Assembly (NCBI GenBank): GCA_001687465.1
Contig: LVLI01000554.1
Location: forward strand, 1 to 13,995
Reading direction: 5' to 3'
DNA: 13,995 nt
From: Halocafeteria seosinensis
Lineage: Eukaryota; Sar; Bigyra; Bicosoecida
This document shows positions 1-7,092 of the stretch, piece after piece (the first letter of the stretch is position 1; every line of letters begins with the position of its first letter). The position numbers were made by a program, and so were the translations under genes. The notes under the pieces were generated by a model. That model searched no databases. It was not told the origin of the DNA and was given only the letters and a program-made list of their open reading frames with translations.

Positions 1-90
1 TCGAGCCAGATAAATGGGGGTATATGTTTCCGGTTGTCAATTTTTTGTCTCCCATTTTTCTTAGCATATTCGTACGCTCATTGATGCGTC

Positions 91-1299
91 ATGAGCACCC
101 CAGCGAGAACCAGCAACAATAATAACGACACTGCTGCGGACGGAGAGGAGGACCGCGAGGCAGGAGACCGTCGACGTTCCGGAGATTCAGCCTCCATTTC
201 CTCCTTTAAGATGACAACAGTCGGGAGCAGATCCGTCGCAGGTGGTGAGCCAGAGAGTATTGACCCTACAAATCAAGTTCCCAAGGAGCCTGGTCAACTG
301 TATGTCCAGAAAGGCCGCCCTAAACTACAATTGGCCCGGTCGTACACCAAACCGGATGCCTACGGATACCTCAACAAATACGGCGGCGTGAGTTTTCAGC
401 GGCGATTCTTCATCCTTCGCGGCACGATTCTGCTCTACTATGTGTCGCATGGACATACTGGTACGTGGCCGTAAAACATGCTGTGAGTACATGTCACATC
501 ATTTGGTTGTTATCCAGAACCCAAAGGAGTCTTCCTTTTGGATGAAGCAAGGATACATAAAGGAGCCAGGCTTTGCGAACGGAATAACTTAATTAACAAA
601 ATGCTGGCCAATCTCAACCTGGCTACGCCCTATAGTGTAGTCATCACGCGACCCAGTGGAGCTGCAGTGGAACTGTGTGCAGCCAATGAGTACCAACTTG
701 ATGAATGGGTAAATGCATTTGTTGCTACAGGAGCAGTCGAACGATTTTCTGATATTCCAATCCAAGCACCTGTAAATGGTCATCACCCAGCTGCTGGATT
801 TCAGGCAACAGGTGTTCCACCCCCAGGGGGCCATCCAGTACAAATGCCTCATGCAAGGGTCCTACCACCTCAGGCACGAGGTATGGCGCCTCCTATGCAA
901 ACACAAATGGGAAGAGGTAATCCACCGCCGCAGAGTCCACAAATAGGAATGGCTCGACCTCCCCGACCTGAAGTTGGAGCTGCACATCTCGCTGCTAGAC
1001 AGGGCTCTCCTGATCCAAGGGGATTTCCGCAAGGAGCCGGAACTGGGGCTCCTGCCTACGCTGCCCAAACTTCGCGCTCTAATCACACGCAGTCCTCTTC
1101 TGGACACTCCGTAGCTTCTTTCAAAGGATTTGCTGCCGATGAAAATTCCGGAGACGATACAAACCATACGCAGAGCCTTGAGCATATTCCTTCCCAAGAA
1201 GATAGTTATTACGAGGTGGCTCTGGAAGAAGTGGAAGACGATGAAGGCGGAATGCCATCTTCCAACTCGCAAGTGGTAGCATCGGTATCACTGGCTTGA
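91..1299 (+). CDS. PH-domain protein, two exons (91-460, 518-1299)
   Basis: Joining 91-460 to 518-1299 across a 57-bp GT-AG phase-1 intron (461-517) gives a 383-residue protein with one open frame; neither exon alone contains a whole domain. Residues about 89-195 read as a pleckstrin-homology domain: the strand-1 pattern GYLNKYGG, then QRRFFILRG, LLYY, and the near-invariant Trp of the C-terminal helix (W187 in LDEWVNAF). The basic QRRF segment is where PH domains commonly contact phosphoinositides, so recruitment to membranes is likely, but no specific lipid can be called. The N-terminal 85 residues are polar and Asn/Ser-rich, residues about 200-300 are rich in Pro, Gln, Met and Gly (disordered, possible SH3/WW ligands), and the C-terminus is acidic. 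No catalytic domain follows, so an adaptor role is inferred. The ATG at 91 is the first in the long frame. Confidence 0.85.
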
Positions 1300-1911
1300 G
1301 CGCTTGGCTGGAGCAACTGAAATTAAATGCACGTAGTTATGTCCATCGTGCTGCTTTTCCTGTGCATACTTGGCGAAGCATCGAACAAAAACCTTCCCTT
1401 GCTGGGTCTGCTCCCGCACGCATCAGAGGCTAATATCTTCGGCCATACATTGCGTAGCATAGTGTCGTTTCATTATCTGCTGGATTCTTTCCAAGCACGT
1501 TCCCGTGTTCGTCCGCGAACGCCATCGGGAAGCTTATTGTATGGATATGTATCCATGCGACCTGGATCGCAGTCCGCAAGTTGCGATCCCAAAAGAAACA
1601 AGCCAGTGCACATAGCATCTCCATTCCCTTTGGCGGTCGCCCACTAGCGCTTCAGTTATACATGTCAGAATTGAGAATGCGAGACGTGTTAACCAAAATC
1701 CGCCTTGTAAAAATATTCGTTTAGTTATTCATTTGGGCTTGGTCTTCCGTGACGTACGCAGTACGCGTTGTTTTGTCCCTTTCTCCAGGCCCCATACACC
1801 TAGGTAAGGAGGCATCAGACGGAGCAGGGACTCTTTTTCGGGAGTGACGAGCAAGGGCTTAGTGATCCATTCATCAATGGGGTTGTATGCATTAGTATTG
1901 AAGAAGCAGCC
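1300..1911. other. Intergenic region between the PH and coiled-coil genes
   Basis: These 612 bp should hold the 3' end of the PH gene and the promoter of the coiled-coil gene. A 106-codon plus-strand frame beginning with ATG at 1327 starts with a hydrophobic stretch like a signal peptide (MHVVMSIVLLFLCILGEAS), 28 nt after the upstream stop. The remaining sequence has no recognisable domain and its position suits a 3' UTR, so I do not call it a gene. An opposing minus-strand frame at 1430-1624 is equally unconvincing. An AT-rich stretch near 1707-1735 could include core promoter elements of the next gene, but no clear TATA box is assigned. Confidence 0.4.
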
Positions 1912-3561
1912 ATGAATTCGCAGTCGCAACGGTCGTCGGCAGCGACAGAAAGCACCAATGGTGCTCCTGCTTCCAACGACGGCACTATTGCGTCGGGAGA
2001 CGCCCAATTGCAGCATGGAAACGAGAGTCCAACCAGAGCGTCCTCCTTTGATTCGGCACTCCCGAAATCGTTGGTGAGTCCGGCACGACCTGGGAAGCCT
2101 TCGGGGAAGCCTTACAGACATAGTGTGCATGTGGAGAGTTCCCCGATGCATCGCACTCGCACTGAGAATCACTCTTCGGAAGGGCCCAGTCGGCCGCATA
2201 GACACAGTGAGTACTACTACTATGGTGGAGGATTCCCGATTGTAGGAATTGGCTCCCTGGCGTCGAACCAGTCGTCGAGTCCTGGATACAAGTACCACCA
2301 CACACGTCGGCATTCGACGACGGGGGCTCACACTCCCACACGACGCAGCCACTTACCCTCGCTTGAAACTGCGATGGCCAGTGATAAATCGTTTTCTCAA
2401 GAAAGCCCAAAAGGCTCCCCTGGTCCCACTGGCTCACCCAGCAGGAGACCGTTGCTGGATATAGTGGAGCAAGGTCAGGACGAAGGAAGCTCGACGGCAA
2501 CAGCGAATCCCAATGGCTCGCTATCCGCTCAACTCGCAACGTCATTTCTAGACAAGCAGGTAAACCACTTGACCGACCTTCTAAAAACCCTTGCTCAATA
2601 CGTAGACACCAACTATAGCTCGATTACCCAACTTAAGACGGCTATTGGGGAGCTGGCGGCTCAGGTGCAGAACTTCCAACAGCATAGCTCAACAACGACT
2701 GATGGTAATATAACCCACCTGGAGCAAAGAATGTCTCAAGTGATGGAAGCACACCGTGATTTCGAAAAGAGGGTAGAGTCCCGTATTGAGCGTCTGCACA
2801 CTCAGGTTCAAGTCCAGAGCGAAGGTTACGAGTCTCTTATGAGCGCTGTGGAAGAGATTAATCACAGTGTCGAAACGTTTGCCGATGCTATGGAAGCCAT
2901 GACCTCAGAAGACGCTTCTCGAGAAACACTAGTGTCAAACATGAATTCCGAGCTTACTAAGCTGCGAAGTATGGTACGAGGATCAGATAGCACAGAGGGA
3001 TTGCGGGATAGTTTAAAGAGGATCCGGTCGTTCAGTGGGCCTCAGCAACGCCAAGTTGCTGGATTTGAGCAGCAAGGGTATAATGCAGAGCAATCTGCAA
3101 AGATAAAATATTTGGAGGAGCGAATCGCTGCTCTGGAGCGACGACTTCCTAACGAGGACTCACTCCCAGCATCTCAATCCCTGAATACTGTAAGCAACAC
3201 TCTGACCTCTGATCTGGATAATTTAGCCTCAGTGACGATAACGGAACACCCGGAATCCGAAACGGGCTCAACAGATTCTGACCATAGCTCCAGCCCACAT
3301 ACTGCACAAAGCGGGACTGCGGGAACACCAACCGAAGCAACTGCTGAAGAAGTTACTCATCTCACTCCGCAACCACCTTCGCAACGTAGGTCTCGACCTG
3401 GAAATGGTGCTGTTACTCCTAACTATCCCAGCCGAGGCCGCATAATCCGAGAACCAGGGTCACAATGTGCAACTTCTCCAAACGACACACATACACCTAT
3501 TATGACCACCACGGCAGTGGGCCCAGCTACCACATATCCCGAGAAGACTGTTCACGGTTGA
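1912..3561 (+). CDS. Coiled-coil protein of unknown function, 549 aa
   Basis: This is a single uninterrupted frame of 549 codons from the ATG at 1912. I do not recognise a named family. Residues 1-200 are low complexity (Ser, Thr, Pro, His, Arg) with many SP, TP and RRxS contexts, as in disordered phosphorylated regions, and include a YYYYGGG patch near residue 101. Residues about 205-355 form a long amphipathic, heptad-like helical region rich in Leu, Glu, Gln and Ser. A second short coiled coil at about 393-412 contains KIKYLEERIAALERRL, a typical trimeric or dimeric coiled-coil tail. Residues 413-549 are again Ser/Thr/Pro-rich. There is no signal peptide or membrane segment, so a cytosolic or cytoskeletal oligomeric scaffold is inferred. 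It lies head-to-tail after the PH gene and converges on the broken LRR gene. The length and coiled-coil content make it a convincing gene; its function is open. Confidence 0.8.
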   Translation: MNSQSQRSSAATESTNGAPASNDGTIASGDAQLQHGNESPTRASSFDSALPKSLVSPARPGKPSGKPYRHSVHVESSPMHRTRTENHSSEGPSRPHRHSEYYYYGGGFPIVGIGSLASNQSSSPGYKYHHTRRHSTTGAHTPTRRSHLPSLETAMASDKSFSQESPKGSPGPTGSPSRRPLLDIVEQGQDEGSSTATANPNGSLSAQLATSFLDKQVNHLTDLLKTLAQYVDTNYSSITQLKTAIGELAAQVQNFQQHSSTTTDGNITHLEQRMSQVMEAHRDFEKRVESRIERLHTQVQVQSEGYESLMSAVEEINHSVETFADAMEAMTSEDASRETLVSNMNSELTKLRSMVRGSDSTEGLRDSLKRIRSFSGPQQRQVAGFEQQGYNAEQSAKIKYLEERIAALERRLPNEDSLPASQSLNTVSNTLTSDLDNLASVTITEHPESETGSTDSDHSSSPHTAQSGTAGTPTEATAEEVTHLTPQPPSQRRSRPGNGAVTPNYPSRGRIIREPGSQCATSPNDTHTPIMTTTAVGPATTYPEKTVHG

Positions 3562-3884
3562 GTTCGAAATGCCGCCAGATGATGAAACGGAGTTGTAACG
3601 CTACTAAGTATCGAGTTTTCAATTTAATGTGAGGTGTATCAACCTGGTAGTGTTTCTTATGCGACGTATGTGCGAGAAAGGAGTTTACCCATTAGAATGC
3701 TACGTGAACTTTGAGCTATTAAGTCAGAGACGTATGTCACAGACAGGTTTCCTCATTGTCGGAAGAAAATGGTTTACTGTTGCTTCTCGTTGTCGTAGCC
3801 CTGAGGACGATGGCGTAGTTTCGACCGCGTATGCTCTTCATGCTTAAATGGATTATGCCGGAGGTGTTCGAGAAACGTGGTGCC

Positions 3885-4060
3885 AGGTTCCAGTTTCACC
3901 AGTGACGTCGGTAGGCCTAGTGCGACGGCTTTGCGATGTCGAAACCGTAGCTTCATCTTCATCGTGAAACACAGTTCCGACCAGTTCAATGCAGTGAGAG
4001 GAGCAAGCAATATCGTTTCCTGATTATCCAACGCTAGATTGGTTGAAACTATGTTGATAC
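3885..4060 (-). other. Conserved cytoplasmic tail motif surviving in the pseudogene
   Basis: The minus strand reads INIVSTNLALDNQETILLAP followed by LTALNWSEL and a basic helix ending LPTSLVKLE. This matches the tail of the intact paralogue, which has RIVSADQ, EDQPTILLAPVTAIDWSNL and PPPLVEIE in the same order at 7438-7584 and just upstream. It is the best-conserved intracellular segment between the two copies; the surrounding tail has diverged or shifted frame. Confidence 0.75.
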
Positions 4061-4857
4061 CACTCTAAAGAGCTAAGGAAACGTATCTATCATGAGAACT
4101 CTCGCGCGAAGTTTTTCTGTGCCCTTATCACTGTTTCTTTCCTGTACGGAAGCACGTCTTTTCATTTGCAGAGTTAGTGGATTCTCATATAGAATTTCTT
4201 TTCCGAAATGATCTAGCAATAAGTCGTCGTTCGGCGATAGCCCGATGTCACTCTCTGGTATGCCCAACAAAGAAACGTATAGACGTAATCGACTTCACTG
4301 TTTCGGGCCAAACGGCGACTCTGTCGTCGTTTGTAACCGACGAGTGTGACCAAGAGGGCAGTGAGTGCAACTGTTGTCGACGCTTCGGCCGCTGAGGTGG
4401 CCGTTGTTCTAAGACTCGATGACGATCCTGAGGCTTCGGTCCCGTTGGCTAAAGGACTCTGGAAAGGGTTGAGCGAAGGCACTAATGCGGATCCCAGTGG
4501 ATGATTCGACCTCACTGGTACTTGCTGACGGACTCTCAGTACCTGTCGTAGAACTACTAGTTTGGGTTAGTGAACCCGTCCTGCCGGCAGTGGAGGTGAC
4601 CGTTGGAGACTCGGTTTTCGTGCTGCTCCTTGTGGAAGTAGGGGTGTGCAATGGAGACTCTATTGGACTTGGTGTGAGAACTGTGCCCAAACAGAAAACG
4701 TCCGTAGAGGCTTTGTGTGGTGCACTCAATGTAGCCCATTCCGGCCAGGATGTGCTACTTTCAATTCCAGGATTCTCCGAATGTTATCTGAAGGTACACG
4801 CCAGGACACTTACGACATATTTCGGTTTGAGAAGTATTTTTCGTCGACCAAACGTAC

Positions 4858-6149
4858 AGCGTAATCAGACTGCCCAACGTTGTAAATATATTCTCCGGGA
4901 GATACCGCAATGCATTGTTGTAGAGCGTTCTGCATCTACCAAAGCCTGCGTGTGCAATTCAATCGGTTACAAATCCAGGAATTTCAAAACTCACAAATAA
5001 GTAGTGTGTATTGGCATTGCTCCTACCGAAAGACCTGTCACTAAGAGAAAACAAGTTCCGGAAAGTGGACCGATGCAAATACCTCAGTCGGCCATCGCTG
5101 AGTCACCTGCCAAATTGACGAGTAAAAGCAACGTAGTACCATAATCTTGACTATATTCAGTGATACTTTCAGCTCTTGCAGTATTGTCAAGTCTCGGAAG
5201 GTGTGTTCAGACAGCGTTATCATTACGGCCAAGATTCCTGTAAGGAGTGCACCAACATATTGGCAATTGGAGCGGTTATCTTTTAAGTATCTTAAGAACC
5301 ACTCACAGCTTCTCTCAAGCCAGCAAACCGTCGACAAGAGTTGAAGGGATTGAGGTCAAGCGATTCGAATGTTTCCATCTGCGAACAAGCTCAGGAGGAT
5401 ACCGACCGCTGTGAGAGTTCCAAGGAATTTGTGGGCCACGCACAAGATCCGAGGTCCTACGCAATTCCTAAACAAGCCTGGCCGCAGCAAGGAGAGTTTG
5501 TTGTATGATATATGCCGGAGCGTATTGTTCACATTCTACTCCACTTCCTGGATGTCATTGCTTTATCATTTCATACTCCCAGCTCTTTTAAGTTTGTGAA
5601 ATTTTCGAAAACGCATGGGGGAAGAGTCTCAAATAGATTGTTGTTGAGGAATCTGAACGGGACGAACTCGTAGAACTCCATCCACCGACCGGAATACAGA
5701 GTGCTGCTACCTACAGCGTCTCAACCTGCGCTTGCAGACAGATCCCAAAGTATGTACGCCGAGGTCAGTCAGCTCCTTATTTTTTCTATAATCGTAGAAA
5801 ACCAAATTATGCAAGTTCCCGAACAATGTCTCCGGAAGGAGGGTCAGCTCATTGCCCCAAGTGTACCTTCAAGATTCAGAACACATGATGACGTCCACAA
5901 TCACACGCGTATATCTGGAAATAAGTCTCACAAGTCTTGGACATTTAATGAGGTCGTCAAACACCGTTGCTGGGAGGTGCTGAATTTGATTGTTGTCCAT
6001 CCAATTGCGGATTCCACGTACGAAGACTACCAGTTGTCTCACCATGAAATTTAGTGTATTTAGTGCCAGTAACTTACAAAGTTGTTATTCTGGATTGGTT
6101 TATAAATGCATCGGCATTCACTCCATCAATTCCATGGTCATTGAGGTCT
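4858..6149 (-). repeat. Relic array of nine one-repeat LRR exons
   Basis: In gene order the repeats begin DLNDHGIDGVNADAF, WMDNNQIQHLPATVF, YTWGNELTLLPETLF, FLNNNLFETLPPCVF, HISYNKLSLLRPGLF, WKHSNRLTSIPSTLV, NLGRND(gap)LSEHTF, (stop)LSDGRLRYLHRSTF and TLYNNALRYLPENIF. All match the LxxNxLxxLPxxxFxxLxxLxxL consensus. Spacers are 64-73 bp except 142 bp (5653-5794) and 105 bp (4930-5034). The 142-bp gap contains a short stretch at about 5698-5725 flanked by AG and GT that may be an eroded tenth exon. LRR exons 6078-6149 and 4858-4929 still have canonical splice sites and open frames. Confidence 0.85.
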
Positions 6150-6208
6150 CTGAGGGTACAACCACCATATGACACAGTGACGGTGACCTCCTGGGTGCGA
6201 AGGTTTCC

Positions 6209-6351
6209 TACACAAACCCTTCGCAACCTGAACCGGACGTTAAAAGCTTAGTATAATTTGCATTCGACATGAAGCAACAACTTGCGCAATCAAGTAACTT
6301 ACACAAACCCTTCGCAATCTGAACCGGAGTATAAATTGCATTCGACATGAA
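6209..6351. repeat. Imperfect tandem duplication inside the pseudogene signal-peptide exon
   Basis: Plus-strand segments 6209-6273 and 6300-6351 share the blocks ACACAAACCCTTCGCAA, CTGAACCGGA and TTGCATTCGACATGAA. The left copy has 13 extra bases (6238-6250). Without those bases the repeat period is 78 nt, which is 26 codons, so the original duplication kept the frame. On the minus strand both copies encode the motif FMSNA(I/N)YT. The duplication contains the end of exon 1 together with the start of its intron. The 13-nt insertion shifts exon 1 out of phase with the first LRR exon. Confidence 0.85.
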
Positions 6352-6390
6352 TACGCAACCAATAAATATACTCAACGCAATACTCCTCAT

Positions 6391-7092
6391 CCAGTTGTAC
6401 AACTTGTACTCGGCGGGCCCCCTCAAAAACAGTTTCTGGAGTCCCGGACGATGTTTCTAAAGAAATCGTTAACTACAGGGTAAGAGAAGCCAAGGAGATG
6501 TATTGCGTCCTGCTTAGGCAGTTTGCAGAGGTGGAGCATGCTGCTTGTGCTCCCATACGCTCTGGGGTTGAAGGCTATGGAGTTTGAGTGCACGACAAGA
6601 ATACTCTACCACTCTACGGATCGACCTCAACAACTTTCTTCATAAAGCGCAGCAAGTGCCACAGCTAGCTAGCGCTCAGTCGGTTGAACCGTCCAGTGCT
6701 AGGTACCACAAGTCGCGAGAGTCTATAAACAACGCTTGGCAAATGATAGTTGTAACCCAGAAAGTCTTGGGATCACTGAAGTACTGGAGTGCATCGTGGC
6801 GACGGGGCGACGGGGCTGAGCGGAACATGTAAGTCGCTCGGTATAGCACAAGGATCATGTATATTATACACACCGAAAAACAATTATAAAACAAATGTAG
6901 AAAACGCGATGGGAGTCACGATTGAACTAGTGGGTCTCTCGTGCCATCGTATGCAGCTCAACGAGGGCGTTGAGATGGCTTCAGTACCAGCGCTCATGGA
7001 ATTAGGATAACGGCTTGACTGGTACTCATATAGATTATAGCTGTTACCGATTCGAGTAAGAGGTTCTCGAAAACTCTAATTGTCAGCCTTGA
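6391..7092. other. Spacer between the two LRR genes
   Basis: About 700 bp separate the signal-peptide exon of the pseudogene from the stop codon of the intact paralogue, both on the minus strand. The stretch should hold the old promoter of the broken gene and the 3' UTR of the intact one. On the plus strand an open stretch runs from about 6420 to 6583 (containing SKEIVNYRVREAKEMYCVLL) and another overlaps it from 6584 to 6832 in a different frame. Neither has a clear ATG start or a recognisable domain; they may be a decayed exon or chance. A local GACGGGGC duplication lies near 6802-6817. I see no RNA gene or mobile element. Confidence 0.4.

Larger units (their letters stand above)
3774..6390 (-). 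pseudogene. Broken LRR receptor-like paralogue with relic exons
   Basis: Read on the minus strand, this has the same plan as the intact gene upstream. It has a signal-peptide exon (ATG at 6390-6388, MRSIALSIFIGCVFMSNA), nine LRR exons (6078-6149, 5933-6004, 5795-5866, 5581-5652, 5444-5515, 5307-5378, 5171-5237, 5035-5106, 4858-4929), and a last exon from 4787 with a Ser/Thr stalk, a transmembrane stretch ending GYKRRQSRR and a conserved tail motif. All LRR exons except 5171-5237 are 72 nt. Damage seen directly: in-frame TGA at 5315-5317 and 5103-5105; TAA at 4784-4786 right after the last LRR; a 5-nt deletion in 5171-5237; a 13-nt insertion in exon 1; acceptors changed (AA at 6005-6006, CG at 5516-5517); donors changed (CG at 5793-5794, GG at 5579-5580, GA at 5169-5170); at least two frameshifts in the last exon, between the stalk and the membrane segment and after it. 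No open product can be assembled, so it is called a pseudogene. It is truncated relative to the intact tail. Confidence 0.88.

Noticed and set aside
862-1272. Minus-strand open frame opposite PH exon 2.
   Set aside because: Mirror of the low-complexity Pro/Ser-rich coding strand; no recognisable protein features.
1327-1647. Small plus-strand frame with a signal-peptide-like start.
   Set aside because: It lies right behind the PH stop, has no domain after the hydrophobic start, and is as likely to be 3' UTR; left as a note in the intergenic entry.
1729-2545. Long minus-strand open frames opposite the coiled-coil gene (1729-2352, 1985-2545).
   Set aside because: Ser/Arg-rich shadows of a well-supported plus-strand coding frame, with no domain and no coherent splice model.
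4788-6213. Possibility that the odd splice borders (GG, CG, AA, CG) are a non-canonical intron class.
   Set aside because: All 17 introns of the intact paralogue are GT-AG, and the odd borders occur only in the copy that also has stops and indels, so decay is the simpler reading.
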